Source: Dromiciops gliroides
Lineage: Eukaryota > Chordata > Mammalia > Microbiotheria > Microbiotheriidae
Length of the DNA stretch: 64,000 bases
Direction of reading: 5' to 3'
Assembly: GCF_019393635.1 (NCBI RefSeq)
Contig: NC_057862.1
Location: forward strand, 95,231,159 to 95,295,158
The stretch's first letter is position 1. Every line of letters starts with the position of its first letter. Made by a program: the position numbers and the translations under genes. Below the pieces are notes generated by a model. It did not search any database. It was not told the DNA's origin and saw nothing but the letters and a program-made list of their open reading frames with translations. Below are positions 1-14,783 of this stretch, one piece after another.

Positions 1-718
1 GAGCAAGCTCTAAGCACATCCACAGCACTTACTTCAGCTCCTTTATGGTCATTGGAACAAATTGTTCTCATCTACCATTCTGCCTTGGGAGGGGGGAGGA
101 GTCTTTATATGCTTGGATTAGACACCCTCCTAGGTCACTGACAGGTTTAAAATACATCCATTACCCTCAACCTAGTTTAGCACATCTGCCAAAATGGTTT
201 ATTAGAGTGTGAACATTGCTTACATTAAGCCCCTTGGAGCCATAGGGGAAAAGTTGAGTGCCACATGGATGTCAGGTAGACAACACTGAAAAGGGATCAG
301 CAAGTCGTCATACCAGAATATCCCACATACACCAAGAAGAAGTACAGTCTAGTTTAACCATCAAATCTCCTCAAAAAAAGATCTAAAAATTAATCAGACT
401 TAATTCTGTTCAGTAAATCAGTCAGGCAGTAAACATTTATTAAATATCTAATATGTTCCATGCACTGTGTAAGCAGTGAGGTTACAAAAAGAGGCAAAAT
501 ATTGCTCCCTTCCCTCAAGGACCTCACAACAGAAATCTAAGAAAAGGTACAGTGACTCATTTTCCAGGGAGATTAGGTCTGCATATGCCTGGGATAGGTC
601 TGCCAGGGACCCCCCCCCCACCCCAACTCCCTCTCCCCATGAACATTCCAGAACCTAGGGACTAAAAGAAAGTCAAATAGATGCCATCAGGGAAAAAAGA
701 TCCCAGTGGATCCCCAAA

Positions 719-1100
719 CTAGTGCAGAATACAGGAATGGGTGTGATCGTCCATTTTGTCACTCACTACAAAGTTTTGGGTCACAGACGAGGAAGGAGAG
801 GAATTCTCCAAGGGAACAGTCCCTACTGGGATCAGAGCTGCATTGTTAATGAGGAACAAGTTCCAGAAGCAAACAGTAGCTCTATACTCTGATCCCAGTA
901 GCAGACCAGGGACCTCAGTTCTAGCTTGTAACCCAGAGCTAAACCCTGCAGTGGAATAACCCAGCAGAAGTCCCCGACTAAAGGGGAGACTACAATTCAC
1001 TCACTCTTACCTGCAGTCTCCCCACTGGACTAATAGTAGCTGAGTACAACAGCAGTCTACTGAAGCCCCTCCCTAACCCAGAGACAGGACAACAGAATCC
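719..1100 (+). mobile_element. Possible L1 5' region fragment
   Basis: The segment resembles the 5' part of marsupial L1 upstream of ORF1 (phrases such as GACCTCAGTTCTAGC and CCACTGGACTAATAG). An open minus frame of 93 codons here has no recognisable product. The assignment is tentative. Confidence 0.3.
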
Positions 1101-1299
1101 ACAGTTTCTCAATTTTATGTAATTTGTTTCATTACTTATTCTTTCCTTGGTAATTATAAATGTTTGTAAATCAAATAATCTGCTTGTGGTCTTTTTTAAG
1201 GAGTGCTTCCAATCTTACTTTTACTGAACATCCATCTTTGTCATTGATGATTAGGCTGAGTTTTGTAGCATATGTAACTTTGGGTTGCATCTTGAGTTA

Positions 1300-1560
1300 C
1301 TGTTTTTTATTGTTCAATCATTTTCAGTTGTGTACAACTCTTCATGACAACATTTGGGAATTTCATGGCAAAAATACTGGAAGTACTTTGTTGTTTCCTC
1401 CTCTAGCTAATTTTATATATGAGGAAACTGAGGTAAACAAGGTTAAGTGACTTGTCCAGGGTCACATAACTAGTGAGTGTCAGAGGCCATATTTGAACTC
1501 AGGGAGGTGAGTCTTCCTGACTCTAGGTCCAACACTCTGTACACTGAATTACCTAGTATC
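1300..1560 (-). mobile_element. Mar1-type SINE with BovB-like tail
   Basis: The segment reads TTGTTCAATCATTTTCAG then GTGTACAACTCTTCATGAC, a BovB/RTE-derived 3' end, followed by the tRNA-like part with GGTTAAGTGACTTGTCCAGG. It ends near the adjoining WSINE1-like copy. Confidence 0.7.
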
Positions 1561-1564
1561 CCTT

Positions 1565-1742
1565 CTTTGTTTTTTGTTTGTTTGGTTGGTTTTGGTTTTG
1601 GTTTTTGGTGAGGCAATTGGGGTTAAGGGACTTGCCCAGGGTCATACAGCTAGTAAGTGTTATGTGTCTGAAGTCAGATTTGAACTCAGGTCCTCCTGAA
1701 TCCAGGGCTGATGCTCTATCCACTGCGCCACCTAGCTGCCCC
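1565..1742 (-). mobile_element. WSINE1-like SINE
   Basis: Antisense copy from the T-rich tail (TTTTTGGTGAGGCAATTGG) to the head CCACCTAGCTGCCCC. The internal RNA polymerase III B box (GTTCAAATCC type) is recognisable, though changed. Confidence 0.9.
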
Positions 1743-2190
1743 CTCTGTTTTTTTAGGATATATTATACCTTTCTGTAGCTTTTATTGAGTCTAGAATACT
1801 TATGTAATTCAAATTTAATTTTCTCATAATTATAGGTCTTCTCTATCATGATTGCTTGCAGGATTTGTTATTTGCCATTCGAATAAGTTTTATCCACTAT
1901 GTATCTTGAAATTTGAAATGTACATTTTTTTCAAGAGAATGATCTATAGATTCTTTCAATTAGTGCTTTGTTTTCTGTATTTGAGTACTGCACATTAAAA
2001 AAAATACAACTCCCTTCATTATGGCATTCAGATGCTTTGATTTGTTTTATTACTTTGGGAGACATGATTCTTAAGTCATCTCTATGTATCTTATCTTTAA
2101 GATTAATGTCTTCTGACATTTTCATAAGATAATGATGTTCTTTTAGCATTATTGCCTTATTGTTTCTTTTCTTTTCAGATTGTCCTCTAC

Positions 2191-2360
2191 TTCAGTATAT
2201 TGTATTCCACAATTTTTCTTCTCTCTTTTATTTCCTGTAAAGACTTTCCAACTGTTTGTTTAAGCTATTCTAGTTAGATAGTTATTTCTGCTTTATAGGT
2301 TGGAAAGTCTTTGCAGGAAACAAAAGAGAGAAGAAAAATTGTGGAATACATATTACTGAA
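2191..2360. repeat. Long near-perfect inverted repeat (hairpin)
   Basis: Arms at 2203-2252 and 2299-2348 are reverse complements over 50 bases with two mismatches, around a 46-base loop. Weaker pairing continues outwards to TTCAGTA at 2191 and TACTGAA ending at 2360. I do not recognise it as a known transposon end. Confidence 0.9.
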
Positions 2361-4439
2361 AGAGTGTCCTTTACTTAGGATCTATTGAAGGTAGAAAGAA
2401 ACTGGATTGTCCTCCTCTCAAGGTTTAATTTGTCTCCTTATTGGGGCTAGACAAAGTCAATGACTATTCCTTATTACAAAGGGGGTGGGTTCAGGGACTG
2501 GATTAAGTTACACCTGCAGAGTCTCTGTAGAAAGAGGATCCTAAACCTATATCAAAGCATTAGCCTGTGATCTTTGATTTGATATATGTAACTCTCCAGG
2601 GCATATATCTGGTGACAGAGGGATGCTGAGGAAGTGTATTACCTTCTTGAGCTATGTACTCTTGTACTAGCCATGTACCTCTTGTCCAGTGGAATCAGAT
2701 ATATTAACTTTGTCTCTGGTGCATAATTATGCTTTTGTGGGATTTTTGAGAGTTAAGATTATATCAGGTCCTCCATCTTATCACTCATTGTGATTAACTT
2801 CAGCATCACCATATAGAAGTGATCACATCATATAGCTTTCAGTAAATCATCCCAAGCTGGATACTACTACTAGAGGGTGTAGGGAATCACTCATGGACTT
2901 CATATTCATTCTTGAACATTAAAATTTAAGGTTGAATTTTCTGGTAAATTTTTTACTTTGTAATCAGGACAGCAAGATAGTATTGCAGGGTTTTGTATTT
3001 AAAAGAGAACTAGCTTTGAATCTAGGAACGTAAATACAACCCTGGATGACCTTGGGCAATCATTTCATTTCTCGGTGATCTAGACACCTTTCTAAGACCA
3101 TAAGTTAGAGAGAAAGGTACCAATTTGTGATGATATAAAGAAATTCTTTGCCTGGGAATTCCCTTTAGGCACTGCAATCAAAGTTTAGTCCCTCTTCCTA
3201 TCCTCTAGCAAATTTATAAATATATAACACGTAGTCACACCAAGAGTTGCCTTGATTTTACCTATACTTTAAAGTCATTTTGATTTTTAAAATTCAAGTT
3301 ATCAAAACAATATTGAACATCATTATAATAAGCTATTGAATATGGAGATTTGAAACATGGGGAGACTTTACCCATGTTAGAAATAATGGCTGATTTATTA
3401 GATGAATCACATCAAAAACTTTAAAAACTTTGCATATAACCTCTTTCTCCATCCACTTTATTAAATCTAGACAACAAACTCCACCCGCAAAGTAAAACAC
3501 TGATTCTCTGTTTGCCTGTTTCTGTGGTATAAATGCCCACTCTGAAGTTTAATATATTGGGTCTTTTTAAATTATTGTAAACATTATTATTCTGAACTGA
3601 AAAAAGGCTTGCCTCAGAATGCATTGTACAGCCTTGCAAATTACATAGAAATTGGAAAATAAAAGGTTCCTCATTCTTAGTGCAATGAATCTTTCATGTT
3701 CAGTGATCCGCTACAACAATGAAAAAAAATAAACCATTTAGGAATTTTCTATCACTTGACAAATGTATTTCCTTAGGGTGATCAAAGATAAGATTCTATA
3801 TGGAGGGAAGGCAAATGAGTGGCATAGTATCTGGGGGACATATGTTCAAGGTTCATAATGTTTATCCTTTGACTTAAAAAATAAAATTAATAATAGAAAC
3901 ATTTTCTGTTACTTTCTTCCTGTTTAAGGATTCCTATTCCCTTTAGACAATCTCTGCTAAATGGTTTGATTAAAATGAGTTAACCTAAGTTTTTTATAAT
4001 TAACATTACATGTCTGAATATATTGAATAAGGAAAGGACTTTTGTGAACAAATTCTACCATTTCTACAATATGTGTGTGGAAATTTAGGAGAAAATAGGA
4101 ATCTTCTATGTAAGGATTCTTTGCTTTCACCCACCAAGAAAAAGAAAATGTATAGTTTTGGCTCAGATAGTTGATCTCTTGCATCCTTCCCACATCCAAG
4201 ATGGATCACAGTGTCCTGACTAGAAAGAGGATAGGAAATACAGCTTCCAATATGGTTATTTTTGGGAAGAAAAAATGCTTTACAATAGAGCTTTGGATCT
4301 GATACAAGAATTCAGAAATATAAAACAAAACAACTAAAAAAGTTAGTGGCATTTTAACAGCATTACTACCGAGAAGGCTGCTACTCTGAATCAGGTTTGG
4401 TATGAATTCTGGTCATCTGGGGTCAACTGTGATTGTCTC
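2361..4439. other. Unrecognised intergenic stretch
   Basis: I see no gene or well-preserved repeat here. Open frames are short (72-80 codons), without known domains and rich in stops around them. Base composition is ordinary AT-rich. Confidence 0.5.
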
Positions 4440-4608
4440 TTTTTTTTTGCTCTTATTGGATCACTGGCTATACTTTGAAAGCTATCATTCCATGACCAAA
4501 TGTCCCAGGAGTCTCTATAATGTTAATTGAAGTTCTAAACATTAAGCTATCAAGGATGGAGAAGACAGAGGTGTCATAAAGGCTGATGGTCCAGGAATGG
4601 ATCTGCTA

Positions 4609-4713
<105 letters not shown>

Positions 4714-4849
4714 TTAGCTAAATGGAGGGGAATATTGTAAGAACTGTGCTATGTGGAGGCCAAGTCACTAGTTTAGATTTTTCTGTCTCCACCTTACCAT
4801 TTCTACTGCCACCGTAGAAAGAATGGTGGCACAGTGTATCTGAGACCTA

Positions 4850-5147
<298 letters not shown>

Positions 5148-6248
5148 AGTTCTTTAATTCAAAGACCTTTCCAACAACTGATTCTCCTGTGCCAAGGTCA
5201 GTGCAAGCAGCCTTTTAGCTTTTTACCTTCCTCAGTTTCCATGTCTGTTTCTAGGCTGACACTGTTGGCTCAGAATGTGTTCGTGTAGAATAGAAGGAGG
5301 GTTATACTGCAGTGGTTGACATCATAATGGATTATGTAGCATCACCTTGTGTAGATACACAAACGTCCTAGAAAACTGGGGTATGAGGGAAAGAAGTCTT
5401 AATGTTGTACCTATATTTTTCATATTGGAGAATTGAACTGATGCTGGTGATTTGGTTAGGGAAGTTACTGGGCTACTAAGTTGAGGCTTGCTGTCACTGG
5501 GATGACATTTTCTAATTGCTAAATTCTACTACCTTCTGTACTCTTTGATGATCATAGTAGTATTTGTTTTGTTTCCATGGATGGCAGGGGGTGGACTCGA
5601 GTCTGAGAATGGTTTGGTATATTTAAATACATCATGACCACCCCTCCACCAGGTGGTAGTACAGCTGCACATTTGTGGCTTTGAAGTTGGAATTGCATGG
5701 TGAAGAGGTTTGAGGAAATTGAACTCATGTGAACCTAAAGGTTGACAAATAACCTACAGATGAGCTTAAATTGTTTTTGTTGATCAGGTGAGATGACAGT
5801 ATAGTAAACTGGCATTCCGGTGGTAGGCAAAGGTCCTTGATTAGATGGATTAGGTATATATAACAGGCTGCCTGATAAGTCTGCTGAGGCATTCCTGGGA
5901 ACATTGAGGCAGTGAAAACTGATAAGATAGCATTGAAGGGTATGGGACAATCACACCTGAATTGATTTCCAATATTGTTTTGGTAACAACTGACTAGATT
6001 TTGATTTTGGGACGGTTAAACTGCAACTATCCCTTGGTAGTTTTGTTGTTGCCAGCAGGGCATAACCTAGTTACCTGTCTGCTGTTCAGGATGTGACAGT
6101 GCCTGGTTGGCTTTGCGTTATAATGGACAGAAGCCACAACTGAGCAATACTGATGTTGACCTGGAGGGATATATGCCAGCGAGCATGGTAATACACCGGC
6201 ACCTGAGGCATGGGTTGTACATGTGTCCCTGTTGTTGGAGCATAGCTA

Positions 6249-6806
<558 letters not shown>

Positions 6807-7079
6807 TCAACAGTGCAGAGTCCGGGACTGAACTGGACTTTCTTAGATTATATGTATTGTCATTTTTAGTGGCCCAACTTACTGAGGAAGAGGAAGAGGA
6901 GAAGGAAGAGGAAACAGTGGAAGGGTGCTGTAGCAGGGAGACTGCAGGGTGGGTAGGTGTGAATGGGAGTCATACAGGAGAGAATTAAACACAGTTAGCT
7001 CTTAAGAGCTACTATAATCTGGGTCTAGCACCCCTATGGTCCCAAAGATGTATCCTAGACCCTATGTTTGTATCTCCTA

Positions 7080-8085
7080 GACTTCTTAAACTCAACACAT
7101 CTAAAAGTAAACAGATTATTTTTCTCCAAAACCCCATCCTCTTCCTTACATCTTTATTTTTGTCAAGGACTTACCACCTTTCAAGGCTCATAAGTTAGCA
7201 GACTCAAAACTTAAGTTTGAAGTGTTATCCTTGACTCCTCATATTCTCCTGCCCCACCCCCACCCCCACATCCAGTGAGTTACCAAGTCCTATTGATTTT
7301 ACATTCGCACAGTGCCTGACACATAGTGTTAAATGATAATAATAATAGTTATTGATATTATTAATGATTATTATTAATTATTGCCTCCTTATCTGACACT
7401 GCCACTACCCTGGTGCAGGCCCATATCAACTCATTCCTGGCCTATGGAAATGCCCAGCTGGTTGGTCTCCTTACCTTTAGTCTTACCCTATTCCAGTTGA
7501 CCCTGCACTCAGCTATCAATTTGATCTTCCTAAAGGGCAAGCCTGACTGCATTACCTTACTATTCATCAAACTCTGATGCTTCCCTATTACCTCCACCAT
7601 CAAATATACAATCCTCTATTTTTAAAACCCTTTATAACCTGGTCTCTCCCTGCCTTTCTAGTTTTCTTACACCTTACTCCCAAACCCATATACTTTGTGA
7701 TCTAGTAATTGTCCTCATTGACATTCCATATACAAGACACCCTTTCCCCAAATCTGGGCATTTTTGCTGACTCTCAGGGGAGAGAATGTCTGGAATGTTC
7801 TAGCTCCTCCTGGCTTCCCTGACTTCCTTTAAGTGTCAGATAAAGTCAGGCTTCCAGAACAAAGTTTCCCAGTTCTTAATCTTAGTACCTTCTCTCAGAC
7901 ATTTGTCTCCAATTTAATCTGCATATATCTCATTTGTATATAGAAACTTGCATATTGTCTCTCCAACTGGATGGTGAGCTCTTTGAGAGCACAGACTGTC
8001 TTTTACTTTTCTTTGTATCCCCAGCATATGACACAGTGCCTAGAACATAGTATAAATACATGCTGACAATTTTTTTGGCTTCAAT
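7080..8085 (+). mobile_element. Old L2/CR1-clade LINE 3' fragment
   Basis: The decayed sequence matches the C-terminal reverse-transcriptase part and 3' tail of mammalian L2-type LINEs: ATCTGACACTGCCAC, GGTTGGTCTCCTTACC, then GTGAGCTCTTTGAGAGCACAG and CACAGTGCCTAGAACATAG. A TAATAATA-rich insertion interrupts it near 7310-7385. Confidence 0.65.
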
Positions 8086-9478
8086 CAACTGATATTTCTA
8101 AGTAACTATTTATAATTACATGAATTAATTTCAATACATGTGTCAAAAATCTTTTTAACCACATATTACAAACTTTATGAAGACCATCTGAATTCTTTCT
8201 CATTAACTTTCCTACATGTATGATGCTTGTTAATGTATATTCCCTTCTGGTTCCTCTTCTTTCTTCTTCAAATAACTTAATAAAAGACTTTTACAGATTC
8301 CTAACACCTGTCACTTTTAATGTCATTATAGAATTAAAATACTTATATGGATGTACTAGAATTAAGAAAAGCATTCCTCTATTATTGGGCATTTCATTTA
8401 CTACCAAAATGTTTTTGTTTGCTTTTACAATTTCATATAATGCTGATAAACAATCTTTGAATGCTTACCTCTTTAGTTTCATTTTGATAACACTCTTAGA
8501 TGATTTCCCAATAATGAAATCATAATACTTATAAGCTATTTTCGCTCAACTTTGTAAAATTTTAGAATATTGAATATAGTTATATTAACAGATAAATGAG
8601 ACTAAATAACTTTCTTACTGATTTTCAAAAATTTCATCTGGTTTGGAATGACATAGACCAGAAGTAAATGTACCAGTTAGAAAAGGTGGGTAGCCACCTG
8701 GGCCGCAACACTTAGTAGGAGCTTAATATGGACTACCTTTTCATCTCATTTTTATAAAGGCCCACATTTGTATTGTCAGAAAATTCTACACTTTGTGGAT
8801 ATAAGTTGGGTATTTGGTGTCATGTCAAACTGGATATGTTGCAGGAATGGTTTAATGGCTCTAAGGATTACAATTTTCAGATTATGTGATGATCATGTGT
8901 ATCAGGAGCCATTATAAGCTTCTTATTCAGATACATATAAATGAAGCTAATTATATTTTCTGCCACATGGTATTTCTAATTCCCAATAAGAAATTTGCAT
9001 AAAGTAGTAATCCCAATTGTGGCAACAAAACTTATGTTTAATATATTTGTTTCCACTCAAGTCATTACCAAGAAACATTTCAAAACACAGTAAAAACATA
9101 TACATTTATGATTTTTTGTTAAATATTCTACACTCTATCATAAAGAAAAATAAATTGAGGAAGTACTACTTTAGGAAAACCAAAAACAACAAATATTGGA
9201 CTGTCACAAAATGGAAATTATTAACATAAGAGGAAACTCTATTGGCAGATGAAACAAAGCAGGACTCAATTTTTAGATGCAACCAAAGATAATGAATATA
9301 TCTTCAAGGTTACTATTTCTAAAATAAACTTATCTTCCTAGTGACTTTCTAAATATACATTCACTGAGTGGATGTTCTTTAAAAACTAAAGTTAAGCATA
9401 ACTAAACCAATAGATGCATAAAAGGATTTTGAAAGGATACAATATCCAACCATGCTAAATTTAAAAAACAAACAGAAC
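8086..9478. other. Unrecognised AT-rich intergenic stretch
   Basis: Two open frames (101 codons at 8220-8525 and 70 codons at 9017-9229) have the composition of random AT-rich sequence and no motif I know. No clear repeat was identified. Confidence 0.5.
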
Positions 9479-12400
9479 AGGCAGAGCCAAGATGGCTGAG
9501 AGAAGACAGGAAGTTGCCTGCACTCTCCTTAGTTTCCCTCAGAAACAACATTTAATCAAGCCTCTAAATGGATTCTGGAGATATAGAACCTACAAAAAGA
9601 CAGACACAATCTTCCAAATTGAGATAATTTAGAAGACTTCAGGAAAGATCTGTCTCACATGAGTGAAAGGGGAGTGAAGCATAGCTCAGCACAGCATGAA
9701 GGGGGTCTGGGCAAGTGAGGAAGGGGCTCTTGGCCACAGCTAGGATCAGCAGCTGAAGCCCCTTGGACTTGGCTCTGCAGGATGGTGGTACAGCAGGCCA
9801 GTTGTGCAGTTGTGAGACACCCCCACCCCCCAGCCATGGATGAGAGGGCAAACTGACAGCTAGAGAACCACCCACAGGAGAGGTTGCACCTCTAGTTGTG
9901 CTAGGACAAAGCATCCCAGAGCAGGGAACAAGCCCAGAGCATTGAGGAATCCACAAGGCCAAGAGGTCTCAGAACAGAAAGCCAATGACCAGTCCCCTAT
10001 GACTCAGCAAAATATTGTAACAGTGGCCCCTGTACCCTTGGAGCATACCTCAATGTTAAAAGTAAAAAAAAAATAGGATACAATATGAGTAAGAAAAAGA
10101 AAAGGACCCTTACCATTGAAAGCTTCTATGGCGACAGGGAAGACCAAAACACAAACTCAGATGAGAACAATACTGCCAAAATGCCTACATGTGAAGCCTC
10201 AAGGGAGAAGATGATTTGTTCTCAAGACCAAAAAGCCTTCTTGAAGAGCTCAAAAAGGATTTTAAAAATCAAATAAGAGAGGTAGAAGAAAAATTGGGAA
10301 AATAAATGAGAGAAATTAGTGATGCAAGAAAATTATGAAAAAAGAGTCAACAGCTTGGAAAAGGAAGCACAAAGATTGACTAAAGAAAACAATTCCTTAA
10401 AAAATTCATTTGGCCAAATGGAAAAAGAGGTGTAAAAGCTTACTGAGGAAGATAATGCCTTAAAAATTAGAATTGGGCAGATGGAAGTTAATGACTCCAT
10501 GAGACACCAAGAATCTGTCACACAGAATCAAAAGACTGAAAAAATACAAGAAAATGTGAAATACTTCATTGGAAAGACAACTGACCTGGAAAGTAGATCC
10601 AGGAGAGATAATATAAAAATTATTGGACTACATGAAAGCCGTGATCAAAAAAAGAGTCTAGATACCATATTCCAGGAAATTATCAAAGAGAACTGCCCTG
10701 ATATTGTAAAATAAGAGGATAAAATAGTAATTTGAAATAATCCTCCAATCACCTCCTGCAAGAGACCCTAAAAGGAAAATTCCAAGGAATATTGTAGCCA
10801 AATTCCAGAATTATCAGGTGAGGGAGAAAATATTACAAACAGAAAGAAACAATTTAAATATCATGGAGCCACAGTCAGGATTACACAGGATCTGGCAGCT
10901 TCAACATTAAAGGATGAGAGGACTTGGAATGTGATATTCTGGAAGGCAAAGGAGCTTGAACTGCAACCAAGAATAAACTAAACAGCAAAACTGAGCGTTA
11001 TCTTTCAGGAGAAAAGATGGACATTCAATGAAATAGGGAACTTTCAAGCTTTCCTGATGAAAAGACCAGAACTGAACAGAAAAAGTGATCTTCAAATATA
11101 AGACTCAAGAGAAGTATGAAAAATTAAACAGGAAAAAATTATTCAATAAGGTTAAACTGTTTACATCTGGACACAGGAAGGTAATACTTATAACTCTTCA
11201 GAACTGTATCTCTATTTGATCAGATAGAAGTAGTATACATAGAGGGTAAGGTGTAAATTGACTTTGATGTGATGATATAAAAAAGTAAGGGGTAAGGGGC
11301 AGCTAGGTGGCACAGTGAATAAAGCACCAGCCTTGGATTCAGGAGTACCTGAGTTCAAATCCATCCTCAGACACTTGATACTCACTAGCTGTGTGACCCT
11401 GGGCAAGTCAATTAACCCCCATTGCCCTACCAAAAAAAAAACAACAAAAAAGTAAGGGGTAAAAAAGGGAGTATATAGGGAGAAGAGGAAGGGGGAGGTG
11501 GAATTGGGTAAATTGCATCACATGAAGAGACACAAAAAACCAATTACAATAGAGGGAAAGAAGGGAGAAGTAAGCATTGTTTCAACCTTACTCTCATCAA
11601 ATTTGGTTCAGAGAGGAAATAACATACACACTCATTTGGATCAAGATATTTAGATTACCCTCTAGGGAAGAAGAAGGGTAAGGGGAAAAGGGAGGTCAGA
11701 AGCAGGGGAGGAAAGAGTAAAGAAAAGGGAGGGGGATTGATAAAAGGGAGGGTAGAGTGAGGGAGACAGTGGTCAGAAGCAAAATGCTGGTGAGGAGGAG
11801 TAGGTTGAAAGAAGAAAGGAAAGTATAAACATCTGGGAAAATAGGATAGAGGGAAATAGACAGTTAGTAATCATAACTGTGAATGTGAATGGAATGAACT
11901 CTCCCATAAAACAGAAGCAAATAGCAGAGTAGACTAAAAACCAGACTCCTACAATATGTTATTTACAATAAACACATTCGAAGCAGAGAGATACATACAG
12001 AGTAAATGTAAAATGTTGGAACAGAATATATTATGCTTCAGCTGAAGTTAAAAAAAGCAGGGGCAGCAATACTTTTCTCAGACAAAGCAAAAGCAAAAAT
12101 AGATCTAATTAAAAAAGATAAGGAAGGAAACTACATCTTGCTAATGAAGTAATATCAATATTAAACATATATGCACCAAGTTGTATAGCATCTAAATTCT
12201 TAGAGGAGAAGTTAAATGATTTACAAGAGGAAATAGACAGCAAAACTATACTAGTGGGGGATCTTAACCTCCCACTCTCAGAACTAGATAAATCTAACCA
12301 AAAATAAATAAGAAAGAAGTTAAATAAGTGAATAGAATTTTAGAAAAGTTAGATATGATAGTCCTCTGGAAAAAACTGAATGAGGATAGAGGAATATACC

Positions 12401-14105
12401 TTTTTCTCAGCAATACATGGCACATATTCAAAAATTGACCATGTATTAGGGCACAAAAACCTCACAGTCAAATGTAGAAAGGTAGAAATAGTAAATGCAT
12501 CATTTACAGATCATGATGCAATAAAAATTACATTTAATAAATAGCCTTAAAAAGATAGACTGAAAATGAATTGGAAACTAAGTAATATCATCCTAAAGAA
12601 TGAGTGGATCAAACAATATGTCATAGAAATAGCCTACAACTTCATCAAAGTGAATGACAACAATGAGACAACATACCAAAATCTATGGCATGCACCCACA
12701 GCAGTTGTTAGGAGAAATTTTTTATCTCTAAATACCTACATGATTAAAATATAGAAAGAGGAGATCAATGGATTGGACATGTAACTTAAAAAGTCAGAAA
12801 AAGAACAAATAAAAAATCCCCAATTAAAAATTAAATTATAAATTCTGAAAATCAAAGAAGAGGTTAATAAAATTGAAAGTAAGAAAATTATAGAATTAAT
12901 CAATAAAACTAAGAGCTGGTTTTATGGAAAAAATAAATAAACCTTTGGTTGATTTGATTTTTAAAAAGAAAGAAGAAAACCAAATTACCAGTATCAAAAA
13001 TTAAAAGGTTGAATTCACCAACAATGAAGTGAAAATTAAAGCAATAATTAGGACGTATTTTGCCTAAGTATATGCCAATAAATTTGACAATCTAAAGGAA
13101 ATGGATGAATTCTTACAAAAACGTAAATTTCTCAGGTTAATAGAAGAGGAAATAAAAAATTTGAATGGTCCCATTTTTTAAAAAATTGAATAAGCCATCA
13201 AGAAAAAACAAGAGATAGAGAATATTGCAAAATAAAAAATGGATTGTTTTGATTACATTTTTTTAAAAAGGTTTTGAACAAACAGAAGCAATACAGCCAA
13301 CATCAGAGGGAACACAGAAAGCTAGGAAATAATTTTTACAGTCAATATTTTGATAAAGGACTCGTTTCTAAAATATATAGGGAAAGAAATCAAACTTATA
13401 AGAACACAAAGCATTCCTCAATTGAGAAATTTTCAAGGGATATGAGAAGGCAGTTTTCAGATGAAGAAATCAAAACTATCTATTGCCATATGAAAAAATG
13501 CTCTAAATCACTTGATTAGAGAAATGCAATTTAAAACAAATCTGAGGTACCACATAACACCTATCAGATTAGCTGATATGATAAAAAAGGAAAATAATAA
13601 ATGTTGGAGAAGCTGTGCAAAAATTGGAACACTAATGCATTGATCATACTGTTGTGAAATGATCCAGCCACTCTGGAGAGCAATTTGGAACTATGTTCAA
13701 AAGATTATGGAGCTGTGCATACCCTTTGATCCAGAAATACTAGGTCTGTATCCTAAAGAGACCATGAAAAGGGACTCACATGTACAAAAAATATGCCCTC
13801 TTTGTGGTGGCTAAGAATTGAAAATTGAGGGGATGCCCAGCAATTGGAGAATGGCTGTATAAGTTGTGGTATATGAATGTAATGGAATACTTTTGTGTTA
13901 TATGAAATAATGAGCAGGCAGATTTCAGAAAAACCTGGAAAGACTTAAGTGGACTTAATGCTGAGTGAATTGAGCCAAACCAGGAAAACATTGTACACAG
14001 TAATATCAACACTGTGTAATGATCAACTGTGAGAGATAGCTCCTCTCAGCAATACAATGATCCAAGACAATTCCAATGAACTCTTGATGGAAAATGCTTT
14101 TTAGG
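9479..14105 (+). mobile_element. Marsupial L1, rearranged copy
   Basis: It starts with the 5' end typical of marsupial L1 (GGCAGAGCCAAGATGGCTGA). An ORF1 start at 10085 (MSKKKKRTLTIESFYGDRE) and an ORF1 RNA-binding segment at 10481-10714 (ENVKYFIGKTTDLESRSRRD) follow. ORF2 endonuclease remains occupy about 11870-12750. The central reverse-transcriptase part is missing, and the end of ORF2 with part of the 3' UTR runs from about 13250 to 14105. Stops and frameshifts are many, so it is inactive. A SINE inserted at 11296-11445. Confidence 0.85.
11296..11445 (+). mobile_element. WSINE1-like SINE inside the L1
   Basis: Full-length head GGGGCAGCTAGGTGGCACAG to a poly(A) tail, flanked by a perfect 17-base duplication AAAAAAGTAAGGGGTAA (11279-11295 and 11446-11462). 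Confidence 0.95.
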
Positions 14106-14109
14106 CAAT

Positions 14110-14238
14110 TAATATATACACACACTCACATGTATATGTGTGTGTATATGTATGTATATATGCATGTGTATGTATGTATATATACATATATATACATGTA
14201 TATGTATATGTGTGTGTGTATATATGTATATATATATG

Positions 14239-14270
<32 letters not shown>
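14110..14270. repeat. (TA)n/(TG)n compound microsatellite
   Basis: About 160 bases of alternating TATG, TGTG and TATA units. It directly abuts the tail of a WSINE1-like copy and breaks off the L1 3' UTR. Open frames across it are low-complexity artefacts. Confidence 0.95.
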
Positions 14271-14273
<3 letters not shown>

Positions 14274-14408
14274 GTGAGGCAATTGGAGTTATGTGACTTG
14301 CCTAGGGTCACAAAGCTAGTAATTGTTAAGTGTCTGAGGTCAAATTTGAACTCAGGTCCTCCTGAACCCAGGGCTGGTGCTCTATCCACTGCACCACCTA
14401 GCTGCCCC
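14271..14408 (-). mobile_element. WSINE1-like SINE
   Basis: Antisense copy from TTGGTGAGGCAATTGG to CCACCTAGCTGCCCC. Its 3' tail is the neighbouring TA/TG microsatellite. Confidence 0.92.
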
Positions 14409-14783
14409 AAGTTATATTTTTTAAAGGAACATTTATAAAGTTCAAAATTAGATTTCAAAATTAGAAAGGTTATTTTTTAAAAAAATATTGTGAACAAAGA
14501 TTTAAAATAATTGAATTACTTTATTGCGTTTTTGAGTTTTAAGAGATTGTCTTAATACATTGATTTTTGAGTAAAATTTCTTTTTAAAATATCTATAGTT
14601 TTTCTTAGGCCTCTTTATTTGAGCAGTTCTTTGTGCCCATGAACAGGTATTAAATTCCCATTTGCAAATTGACTGTCCCATTTCAAGTGTGCTGAATTTT
14701 TACACAATTAATTTTCAAATGTACATGAATTTTATATATATATATACATACATGTGTATGCACATATGTATGCGTGTATGTAT

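Noticed and set aside
14094-14458. Two overlapping 110-114 codon frames
   Set aside because: They translate a TA/TG microsatellite plus a SINE; the peptides are low-complexity MYVYIYI runs.
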